Source: JAYEJW01 sp034716535 (GTDB lineage Bacteria; Pseudomonadota; Gammaproteobacteria; Chromatiales; Chromatiaceae). From it: a stretch of DNA of 5,339 nucleotides. The notes below the pieces were generated by a model. It saw only the letters and a program-made list of their open reading frames with translations, had not been told where the DNA came from and made no database searches. The stretch covers positions 1 through 5,339 of the forward strand of contig JAYEJW010000620.1 in the NCBI GenBank assembly GCA_034716535.1, read 5' to 3'. The position numbers and the translations under genes are program-made. Shown one piece after another: positions 1-5,208 of this stretch; position 1 is the first letter of the stretch, and every line of letters begins with the position of its first letter.

Positions 1-57
1 AGAGAGGTCGCGCGGGAGGAGATCAGGAAAAATGGCCACCCGAAAAAGCAGCGCTGA
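1..57 (+). CDS. Possible C-terminal tail of a gene entering from the left
   Basis: Reading from base 1 gives 18 codons, rich in Arg, Lys and Glu, that end in TGA at 55-57. The last residues read NGHPKKQR. The charged composition is compatible with the end of a real protein, such as a DNA-binding or mobile-element protein, but the piece is too short to recognise. The other two forward frames are also open for a while (to about 64 and 110), so the frame choice is only a preference. Low confidence. Confidence 0.22.
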   Translation, partial: REVAREEIRKNGHPKKQR

Positions 58-162
58 ATTCTGATGCGGGTTCATACTCGTAACACTATGATTTACAAAA
101 ACTCAGCGCTTAATTCAGTGCCATTCGACCCAGACCGGACATTCAGTGGCAATTAGCTTGGA

Positions 163-176
163 AGAGTCTAGACTCT
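163..176. promoter_or_regulatory. Perfect 14-bp palindrome, possible operator
   Basis: AGAGTCTAGACTCT is a perfect uninterrupted palindrome about 110 bp upstream of the gene at 285. It is followed at once by TATACG (176-181), and a similar TATACC lies at 219-224; either could be a -10 element. No well-spaced -35 is convincing. The size and symmetry suit a dimeric regulator, but no known family site is matched. The remaining bases of 1-284 show no gene. Confidence 0.25.
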
Positions 177-284
177 ATACGGTAGTAGGCTCCATCGTTC
201 ACGGGGCGTTGAATATTCTATACCGTTCGTAAGGTAATTCTGAATAACCGCCTCGTTCAGAAGCGAATCAAACTGGAGATCACC

Positions 285-815
285 ATGAAAAGCAGATTAA
301 TCAACTCATGTATTTGTTGTGGCCTACTTGGAAGCAGCTTAGCGCTAGCGGGTGACAAGGAAGCAATGATTACCAGCGCGGAAAGCGCAGGCCCTCTTGT
401 CGTCACATCGAACGCTACCATCAAGGCACCTGATGGCACAGTCCTGCGGGAGGGCTCAAACAGCTACACTTGCTATCCTCAACAGGACATCATCGGCCCG
501 ATGTGCAACGAGGCAGTTTGGGATACCCTCATCGACGCGATGCTGAACAAGAAGGGCTTCAAGCCCGATAAATTCAGCGTGTCCTACATGCTGGCCGGTG
601 AAGGTAGTGCCCTCGGAGTAAGTAACAGCGATCCCTATGCCACCGAACCTGACAAGAGTGACGACTGGGTGAAGGAAGGACCTCACCTGATGATCGTTGT
701 ACCCGATCGTGCGATGCTCGAAGGATTGTCCACAGACCCGAAGGATCCGGTGTACGTGATGTGGAAAGATACCCCTTATGCGCACATTATGGTCAAAATC
801 GCTGCCGATAAGTAA
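285..815 (+). CDS. Exported small protein of unknown function (176 aa)
   Basis: The start is well supported: GGAG at 275-278 lies 6 nt before the ATG. Residues 1-22 form a Sec signal peptide: a basic start (MKSR), a hydrophobic core and a probable cleavage after ALA at residue 22. No cysteine follows the cleavage site, so it is not a lipoprotein, even though the signal core contains Cys9, Cys11 and Cys12. The mature part of about 154 residues has two cysteines, Cys63 and Cys74 (in GPMC), which could form a periplasmic disulfide. It also has a DPYA segment at 116-119, the stretch DWVKEGPHLMIVVPD at 127-141, and a C-terminal MWKDTPYAHIMV. This resembles conserved hypothetical exported proteins of proteobacteria, but I cannot name a family or function. 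There are no haem or metal-site motifs and no transmembrane helix beyond the signal. The gene stands alone, convergent with the cytochrome operon, and is more AT-rich than everything to its right, so it may have a different origin. Confidence 0.85.
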   Translation: MKSRLINSCICCGLLGSSLALAGDKEAMITSAESAGPLVVTSNATIKAPDGTVLREGSNSYTCYPQQDIIGPMCNEAVWDTLIDAMLNKKGFKPDKFSVSYMLAGEGSALGVSNSDPYATEPDKSDDWVKEGPHLMIVVPDRAMLEGLSTDPKDPVYVMWKDTPYAHIMVKIAADK

Positions 816-905
816 GGCATCAAGTGTAGTAGTTCAGACTTAATCTGACACCTGACCGCTATTCCGCTGCGCCCCATAGTGGTAGGTGAGTTTTGGCGTT
901 CCTGA

Positions 906-1017
906 ACAGCAGGTTGTAATCGTTCACTCCCCCAGCTCATTTGCCCCCTCTCCCTGACCCTCTCCCGCAGCGGGAGAGGGTAATTGGGGAGGGGGGACTG
1001 AACGGCTACAGCAGGTT
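906..1017. repeat. REP/MITE-like palindromic element with flanking direct repeats
   Basis: The core is a perfect inverted repeat: 12-nt arms ACCCTCTCCCGC (957-968) and its complement (970-981) around a single A. It is enclosed by C-rich (944-954) and G-rich (986-996) arms, and by an outer imperfect inverted repeat, 912-933 against 992-1013, matching at 17 of 22 positions. The 10-bp sequence ACAGCAGGTT occurs on both sides in the same orientation, at 906-915 and 1008-1017, and looks like a target-site duplication. CCCTCTCCC palindromes of this kind are scattered in many gammaproteobacterial genomes. The element sits in the convergent gap between the gene at 285 and the cytochrome gene, where the hairpin could also stop or protect transcripts. 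No T-run follows, so it is not called a terminator. Confidence 0.6.
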
Positions 1018-1027
1018 TTGCAGGCAT

Positions 1028-1954
1028 TCAGTCCGGGGCAACGAACTTCCGTTTAGGATCTTTTTTGGACCTGGGCAGGTTGCCTCTCGATGCCGGATAA
1101 CGACCGGTCGGAGACATCCGCTCTGTCAGGTCCGATAGGGTGCGGTGCACCCCGTGACAACGTGCACAGACCTGAACCGCGGCCTGGCCGAGATAACGTC
1201 CGACCGTCTTCGGTTGTTTCCGGGCCAAACCGTCGGCGATCTGAGCGAGGCTGGTTTGGGCCTCGCCGCCGAGAATGCGCTCCCGCGACGCTTCGTCCCT
1301 GTGGCAAGTCGAGCAGGTCTCGCCGAGCGCGTCGAGCCCCGCGCGCAGCGTCACCAGGGCCTGATCCGCCGCATCCCACCGCTGGTCTTCGCTTGCGATC
1401 TTGATCCGGTTGACGGATCTGGACAGGCCTTCCATGTGGTCCGCATAGCCCTGCTCCGCGCCCTGCCCGTCGCTTACCTCGATCGATGAAAAGTCCGGGG
1501 CCCGAAAACGCGCCGCCGCCAGAGCCCGGAAGTCGCGGTGACAGCCTGTGCAGGTTCGATCGAGCCGGCGGAGGGCCGCGCCAACGGCATCGAAGTCCCC
1601 CGTCGCCGCCGCCTGCTCCAGGTCCACCGCGGCGCTGAGCTCCACTTCATCGACCCACTCGGGCACCATCTCGGGAATCTTGCGGTAGTGATCCACCAGG
1701 CGTCCGGCCCACTTGGCAAGCCGCTCGCGGTCCTCCGCGGCCTTGTACTCCTCGACCGCCTGCAGCTCCCGCCGCAGGGCGAACATGGTGTGCAACCAGA
1801 CCTGGCGCTTGTTCTGCGGCTTGTACCACTGGGCCAGCGACTGTTCGGGCAAGGCGGGAATCCAGCGCCCCTGGTCACTCTCCTCGGACGCCACGGTGGT
1901 CAGCAGGAACCCGGAGGCACCCAAAGCGAGAAACCAGTCCCTGAGATTCTTCAT
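1028..1954 (-). CDS. Exported three-haem c-type cytochrome (308 aa)
   Basis: The protein begins with a signal peptide, MKNLRDW followed by a hydrophobic segment, with probable cleavage near VAS at residues 21-23. Three CXXCH haem c sites are visible: CTGCH (135-139), CSTCH (214-218) and CARCH (263-267). Residues about 40-135 are predicted long helices ending in the first site, like the helical bundle of class II (cytochrome c'-type) proteins, where the haem site is C-terminal. Two shorter repeats of helices plus CXXCH follow (about 168-220 and 232-270). The tail is basic (RSKKDPKRKF). A longer upstream frame exists, but only this ATG gives a signal peptide. The Shine-Dalgarno is weak: GGAG lies 16 nt upstream. 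The gene is downstream of, and probably cotranscribed with, the DUF2189 gene, 67 nt away. The expected role is electron transfer in the periplasm; the partner is unknown. NirS is the obvious candidate from context, which is inference. Confidence 0.85.
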   Translation of the reverse strand: MKNLRDWFLALGASGFLLTTVASEESDQGRWIPALPEQSLAQWYKPQNKRQVWLHTMFALRRELQAVEEYKAAEDRERLAKWAGRLVDHYRKIPEMVPEWVDEVELSAAVDLEQAAATGDFDAVGAALRRLDRTCTGCHRDFRALAAARFRAPDFSSIEVSDGQGAEQGYADHMEGLSRSVNRIKIASEDQRWDAADQALVTLRAGLDALGETCSTCHRDEASRERILGGEAQTSLAQIADGLARKQPKTVGRYLGQAAVQVCARCHGVHRTLSDLTERMSPTGRYPASRGNLPRSKKDPKRKFVAPD

Positions 1955-2025
1955 TGCCCGGCCCGCGGTACTCCAAATATTCCGAAGAAGTCCAAGGTCG
2001 TTCCCACCTGAACACTGCCCGTCAT
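1951..2025 (-). CDS. Possible 24-codon bridging frame (translational coupling)
   Basis: A 24-codon frame begins at ATG 2025-2023, overlapping the TGA of the membrane-protein gene (2024-2022), and ends in TGA 1953-1951, overlapping the ATG of the cytochrome gene (1954-1952). Both junctions read ATGA. The peptide starts MTGSVQVGTT and ends VPRAGQ; it resembles nothing I know. The frame may simply carry ribosomes from one gene to the next, which would suit the weak ribosome binding site of the cytochrome. A GGAG lies just 2 nt before its ATG, which is too close for normal initiation, so re-initiation would be needed. Confidence 0.25.
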   Translation of the reverse strand: MTGSVQVGTTLDFFGIFGVPRAGQ

Positions 2026-2771
2026 GTCTCCAGAGGAAACACCCGCCGGTAAAGCACGAAACTGGCGTAGGCCAGCACCGGCAAGACCACCAGCAGCAAC
2101 GGCAGCAAAAGGATCGCGAGTATGGTGGTGACGCTGAGCAGGACGCCCCAGAGGATTGCCGCAACGAGGTTTCCGAAGACCGCTCGCACGCTGGCGTGCA
2201 CCCCTCCGACGGGGTCGGCCCGGCGCTCGTACAGCAGGGGAACAGAAAATGCGGAGATGGCGAAGATGATGAACGCCAGCACCGACCCCATCAGGCTCGC
2301 CCAGACCTCGAAGGCCACGACAGTCTCCTGCAGGCGGATCAGCCAGGGAAGCTCGTAGGGCAGGTGCTCGCCGCCGACGATGAAGCTGTAGAGCACCCCC
2401 ACGTCGGCAATCCAGATCAGGAACAGGAAGGCACAGACCGCCGCCACGAGCCAGAGGCCGGCCGGCGCCCCGCGGAAGCCGCCGAGGGCGTGCAGGGCCT
2501 GCGGCCTTGCACCGGACGAGTAGACCCGAAACAGCTCGAAGAAGCCGGCGAGCAGGGCCGGTCCCACCAGCATGAAGCCACCGGCGAGCGGAAGGACCAG
2601 GGGCGAGATCCCCAACAAGCCGACCGCCACGAGAAGGATGAGGCCGATCAGGGCAAACACCGCGGCGAAGGCGATGCTTGGCCCTGGCATGGCGCGAAAG
2701 GTCAGCCAGCCCTCTGCCAGGGCGGCGGCGATGTCCCGGATCGAGAACCGCTTCGGCTGGAGCGAGCTCAC
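2022..2771 (-). CDS. DUF2189-type integral membrane protein
   Basis: This is a multi-pass inner-membrane protein of 249 residues from the chosen start. Features matching the DUF2189 family include GW plus xxFxxxPGPS near residues 21-32, hydrophobic segments at about 32-52, 55-78, 106-130, 158-180 and 200-235, the motif GPALLAGFFELFR (70-82) after the second segment, and SVPLLYERRADPVGG (176-190) before the last hydrophobic block. The function of the family is not established. I chose GTG 2771-2769 because AGGA (2784-2781) lies 9 nt upstream and the N-terminus then has the usual length before GW. The ATG at 2852 would add 27 residues and has no Shine-Dalgarno. The gene is the first of a two-gene operon with the three-haem cytochrome, divergent from nirS, and an FNR-type box lies upstream. 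A membrane partner for the cytochrome is a natural guess, but the protein itself shows no haem-ligand pattern that I can defend. Confidence 0.8.
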   Translation of the reverse strand: MSSLQPKRFSIRDIAAALAEGWLTFRAMPGPSIAFAAVFALIGLILLVAVGLLGISPLVLPLAGGFMLVGPALLAGFFELFRVYSSGARPQALHALGGFRGAPAGLWLVAAVCAFLFLIWIADVGVLYSFIVGGEHLPYELPWLIRLQETVVAFEVWASLMGSVLAFIIFAISAFSVPLLYERRADPVGGVHASVRAVFGNLVAAILWGVLLSVTTILAILLLPLLLVVLPVLAYASFVLYRRVFPLET

Positions 2772-2933
2772 ATCGGCTTTTCCTCGTGACTCGATGAAAA
2801 AGAGACCGCCGGAGGACGACACCTCTTCGGCGGCTGGGGACCAACCATCCATGAAGAAGCTGAATCAAACCCTGCTGGCCGACACCGCATCACGGCTGAA
2901 ATCCGACTCCACGGAAGAACGCGAATCTTCTGC

Positions 2934-2939
2934 ACTCTA
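2934..2939 (-). promoter_or_regulatory. Candidate -10 for the membrane protein/cytochrome operon
   Basis: TAGAGT on the minus strand matches 4 of 6 bases of TATAAT. Its centre is 31 bp from the centre of the FNR-type box at 2961-2974, as expected for a class II FNR-activated promoter with the box near -41.5. Transcription would start near 2926. No other gene lies in 2772-2960. Confidence 0.35.
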
Positions 2940-2960
2940 GCGTCATCAGCCGGGATTCAC

Positions 2961-2974
2961 TTGATTCGAGTCAA
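2961..2974 (-). promoter_or_regulatory. FNR/DNR-type box, distal to nirS
   Basis: TTGATTCGAGTCAA matches the FNR consensus TTGAT-N4-ATCAA at 9 of 10 specified positions. FNR/ANR proteins sense oxygen; DNR/NNR proteins sense nitric oxide and use nearly the same site. The box is about 230 bp from nirS but correctly placed for the divergent operon, so it most likely drives that operon. A contribution to nirS cannot be excluded. Confidence 0.75.
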
Positions 2975-2990
2975 GCCCGCCCCGCGGCTC

Positions 2991-3007
2991 GATCCGGTGA
3001 CCGGATC
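2991..3007. repeat. 17-nt palindrome in the divergent promoter region
   Basis: GATCCGGT and ACCGGATC form perfect 8-bp arms around one G. The palindrome lies between the two FNR-type boxes, next to a second 17-nt palindrome. It may be an operator; I recognise no regulator for it. Confidence 0.4.
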
Positions 3008-3011
3008 GGCA

Positions 3012-3028
3012 TGCGCGAACGTCGCGCA
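3012..3028. repeat. Second 17-nt palindrome in the divergent promoter region
   Basis: TGCGCGA and TCGCGCA form perfect 7-bp arms around ACG. It starts only 5 nt after the preceding palindrome, with centres 20 bp apart, so the two lie nearly on the same helix face. GTCGC inside it resembles half of a RegA/PrrA-type site, but the full consensus is not met. Confidence 0.4.
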
Positions 3029-3090
3029 ACAGTTCCTCTTCCCAATCGCACACGCGATGATCTCGCGGAATACACGCACCGAGACCCGGA

Positions 3091-3104
3091 TTGACATGAG
3101 TCAA
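3091..3104 (+). promoter_or_regulatory. FNR/DNR-type box of nirS
   Basis: TTGACATGAGTCAA has perfectly symmetrical arms TTGAC/GTCAA with N4 between them, 8 of 10 to the FNR consensus and typical of DNR/NNR-type sites before denitrification genes. Its centre is 31 bp upstream of the centre of a candidate -10. This suits class II activation by an oxygen- or nitric-oxide-responsive Crp/FNR regulator. Confidence 0.8.
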
Positions 3105-3125
3105 GGTTGGCGGATAGGGGAGTTC

Positions 3126-3131
3126 TTTAAG
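3126..3131 (+). promoter_or_regulatory. Candidate -10 of nirS
   Basis: TTTAAG matches 4 of 6 bases of TATAAT and lies at the right distance from the FNR-type box at 3091-3104. Transcription would start near 3139, leaving a leader of about 53 nt. TATGCC at 3138-3143 with an upstream TG is an alternative, but would put the box near -52. Confidence 0.35.
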
Positions 3132-3164
3132 TTTTGCTATGCCGCGACACTTCCCTTTCTCGCC

Positions 3165-3179
3165 AACCCCAGTGGGGTT
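3165..3179 (+). promoter_or_regulatory. Leader hairpin abutting the nirS Shine-Dalgarno
   Basis: AACCCC (3165-3170) and GGGGTT (3174-3179) are perfect 6-bp arms with loop AGT. The hairpin ends at the base before the Shine-Dalgarno, so it could influence translation or transcript stability. Its effect is unknown. Confidence 0.4.
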
Positions 3180-3185
3180 AGGAGG
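3180..3185 (+). promoter_or_regulatory. Ribosome binding site of nirS
   Basis: AGGAGG, a full-strength Shine-Dalgarno, lies 6 nt before the ATG at 3192. It settles the nirS start: the same frame is open upstream to 2961 and beyond, but the upstream starts lack such a site and a signal peptide. Confidence 0.85.
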
Positions 3186-3191
3186 ACCCGG

Positions 3192-4931
3192 ATGAAAGTA
3201 TGCAAACCCAAGCGCGTCGGCGGGCTGCTGGCATTATCCAGTCTCGCCCTCGCCGTTGGTGCAGCCCTGGCTGCCACGCCCCCCGGCGAACATCCTGGAA
3301 CGACAAAAGAGGACATAGCCTACGAGGGCGCACCCAGCGCCGTGGACCCGGCGTCTACCAAAGACTTGGTCACCACCGAGGGTCCGGCCATGACCACGGA
3401 GGAGTTCGAAAAGGCCAAGACGATCTTCTTCCAACGCTGCGCCGGCTGCCACGGCGTGCTGCGCAAGGGCGCCACCGGCAAGCCTTTGACCACCGACATC
3501 ACGACCAAGCTCGGCACCCCCTACCTCAGCGCCATGATCAACTACGGCTCGCCCGCCGGCATGCCCAATTGGGGAACGTCCGGCGACCTGACCGAAGCCG
3601 AGATCGATCTGATGGCCCGCTACGTGCAGCACGAGCCACCGATGCCGCCGGAGTATGGCATGGAGGAGATGAAGGCGTCCTGGACGGTGGTGGTGCCGCC
3701 GGAGCAGCGGCCCACGCAGCAGATGAACAAGCTCAACTTGGATAACCTGTTCTCCGTCACGCTGCGTGACGCCGGCCAGATCGCACTCATCGACGGCGAC
3801 AGCAAGGAGATCGTCACCATCATCCCCACCGGCTATGCCGTGCACATCTCGCGCCTGTCCGCGTCCGGACGTTATCTTTACGTGATCGGCCGAGACGCCA
3901 GGATCAATCTCATCGACCTGTGGATGGAGACGCCGGCGACCGTGGCCGAGATCAAAGTGGGCATGGAGGCGCGCTCGGTGGAGACCTCGAAATACAAAGG
4001 GACGGAGGACAAGTTCGCCATCGCCGGCACCTACTGGCCGCCCCAGTACGTGATCATGGAGGGCGATACCCTCGAACCCCTCAAGATCGTCTCCACCCGC
4101 GGTATGACCGTTGACACGCAGGAGTACCATCCGGAGCCCCGTGTTGCCGCCATCGTGGCCTCCCACCAGCACCCCGAGTTCATCGTCAACGTCAAGGAGA
4201 CCGGCAAGGTACTGCTGGTCAACTATGAAGACCTGGAGAACCTCAAGGTCACCACCATCGGCGCGGCACCCTTCCTACACGACGGCGGCTGGGACGTCAC
4301 CCAACGCTATTTCCTGACCGCTGCCAACAAGTCAAACAAAATCGCGGTGGTGGACTCGAAGGACCAGAAGCTCTCGGCGCTGATCGACGTGGGCGCAATC
4401 CCCCATCCCGGCCGCGGCGCAAACTTCGTGGATCCTGAGCAGGGTCCCGTCTGGGCGACCAGCCACTTGGGTGACAAGTCCGTCGTTCTGATCGGCACCG
4501 ATCCGGAGGGCCATCCCGACCAAGCATGGAAGGTCGTCCGCACGCTGGATGGTCAGGGTGGAGGCTCCCTGTTCATCAAAACCCATCCCGAGTCGAAAAA
4601 CCTCTATGTCGACACGGCATTGAACTCGGTCGAAGGTCTCAGCCAGTCGTTGGCCGTCTTCGACATCGACAACCTCGACGCGGGATACAAGGTACTTCCG
4701 GTCGCCGAATGGGCGGAGCTGGGCGAGGGACCGAAGCGCGTGGTGCAGCCTGAGTACAACAAGGCCGGCGACGAGGTCTGGGTCTCCGTCTGGAACGGCA
4801 AGGACCAGAAATCGGCCCTGGTGATCATCGACGACAAGACCCTGAAGCCGAAGAAGATCATCAAGGACGACCGGCTCGTCACCCCGACGGGCAAGTTCAA
4901 CGTGTACAACACGGTGCACGACGTGTACTGA
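3192..4931 (+). CDS. nirS: Cytochrome cd1 nitrite reductase NirS
   Basis: NirS reduces nitrite to nitric oxide in the periplasm; it is a homodimer with one haem c and one haem d1 per subunit. The protein has 579 residues. Residues 1-27 are a Sec signal peptide ending ALA, leaving a mature chain of about 552 (P. aeruginosa: 543). The cytochrome c domain spans about 65-150, with CAGCH at 83-87 and Met124 (SPAGMPNW) as the other haem c ligand. The eight-bladed d1 propeller follows. His218 (GYAVHIS) is the d1 haem ligand. His363 (FLHDGGW) and His405 (PHPGRGAN) correspond by spacing to His327 and His369 of the P. aeruginosa enzyme. Tyr44 lies in the region of its Tyr10. The C-terminus TGKFNVYNT.HDVY is family-typical. 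The frame is intact and all catalytic residues are present. An FNR-type box and -10 precede it, and a cytochrome c gene follows, as in nir operons. Haem d1 synthesis genes are presumably beyond the right edge. Confidence 0.98.
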   Translation: MKVCKPKRVGGLLALSSLALAVGAALAATPPGEHPGTTKEDIAYEGAPSAVDPASTKDLVTTEGPAMTTEEFEKAKTIFFQRCAGCHGVLRKGATGKPLTTDITTKLGTPYLSAMINYGSPAGMPNWGTSGDLTEAEIDLMARYVQHEPPMPPEYGMEEMKASWTVVVPPEQRPTQQMNKLNLDNLFSVTLRDAGQIALIDGDSKEIVTIIPTGYAVHISRLSASGRYLYVIGRDARINLIDLWMETPATVAEIKVGMEARSVETSKYKGTEDKFAIAGTYWPPQYVIMEGDTLEPLKIVSTRGMTVDTQEYHPEPRVAAIVASHQHPEFIVNVKETGKVLLVNYEDLENLKVTTIGAAPFLHDGGWDVTQRYFLTAANKSNKIAVVDSKDQKLSALIDVGAIPHPGRGANFVDPEQGPVWATSHLGDKSVVLIGTDPEGHPDQAWKVVRTLDGQGGGSLFIKTHPESKNLYVDTALNSVEGLSQSLAVFDIDNLDAGYKVLPVAEWAELGEGPKRVVQPEYNKAGDEVWVSVWNGKDQKSALVIIDDKTLKPKKIIKDDRLVTPTGKFNVYNTVHDVY

Positions 4932-4941
4932 TCGGCAAGGT

Positions 4942-4967
4942 CCGCGGGCGGTCACGACCGCCCGCGG
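4942..4967 (+). terminator. Strong hairpin just after nirS
   Basis: CCGCGGGCGGTC (4942-4953) and its exact complement (4956-4967) form a 12-bp GC-rich stem with only AC between them, beginning 10 nt after the nirS stop. No T-run follows, so it is not a classical intrinsic terminator. It more likely protects the 3' end of nirS RNA or partly attenuates read-through, giving more nirS than downstream message. Confidence 0.5.
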
Positions 4968-4993
4968 TGTCGATAGACAGGAAATACCGCACA

Positions 4994-5204
4994 ATCAAGG
5001 CGAATTCCGGCACCCTCTGCCTGGCCGGCACCAATTCCGGGGAGTCGGAGCTGCTGACCGTCTACGCCGGGAACCCGGCGACCAATCCCGAGCTCAGCAA
5101 CCAGTTTCAGGGTGGTTTCCCCCCGAACCGAGCGCTTCTGTAATCGCGTCGCGGCGATGCTCGGGACGGACGAGGCCACCCTGACCTCACTTGTGAACAG
5201 ATGA
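4994..5204 (+). pseudogene. Coding-like remnant with a frameshift, unknown family
   Basis: From about 4994 a frame with strongly coding-like codon use (most third positions G or C) reads through SGTLCLAGTNSGESELLTVY and NPELSNQFQGGF, then ends at TAA 5141-5143. If one C were removed from the run of six at 5119-5124, it would continue as PRTERFCNRVAAMLGTDEAT to TGA 5202-5204, just before the next gene. The piece has no ATG, GTG or TTG at its left edge, although AGGA lies at 4979-4982. The frame stays open leftwards to GTG 4967 and into nirS. I do not recognise the protein. It could be the decayed 3' end of a gene lost from the operon, or an intact short gene if the C run is a sequencing error. 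Confidence 0.4.
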
Positions 5205-5208
5205 CTCC

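Noticed and set aside
834..848. Short inverted repeat TCAGA-CTTAA-TCTGA as terminator of the gene at 285
   Set aside because: A 5-bp AT-rich stem with no T-run is too weak to call.
1955..2164. N-terminal extension of the cytochrome frame by 70 residues
   Set aside because: It overlaps the membrane-protein gene, has cysteine/arginine-rich nonsense composition, and would place the signal peptide internally.
1713..2789. Long plus-strand frame of about 358 codons opposite the minus-strand operon
   Set aside because: Low-complexity charged composition with no motif; antisense to two recognisable genes.
1951..2868. Long minus-strand frame of about 305 codons overlapping the membrane-protein gene
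   Set aside because: Arg/Ala/Gly-rich shadow in a high-GC region; the overlapping frame has clear transmembrane segments and DUF2189 motifs. Only its last 24 codons are kept, as a possible coupling frame.
2851..2940. 29-codon plus-strand frame beginning MKKLNQTLL
   Set aside because: Lies antisense to the possible N-terminal extension and promoter of the divergent operon; only a GGGGA at 10 nt as ribosome site and no recognisable feature.
2961..3191. In-frame upstream extension of nirS by 77 codons
   Set aside because: It would cover both FNR-type boxes and bury the signal peptide. The ATG at 3192 has AGGAGG at 6 nt and gives a normal NirS length.
3234..4172. Minus-strand frame of 312 codons opposite nirS
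   Set aside because: His/Gly/Val-rich antisense shadow of the strongly conserved nirS coding sequence.
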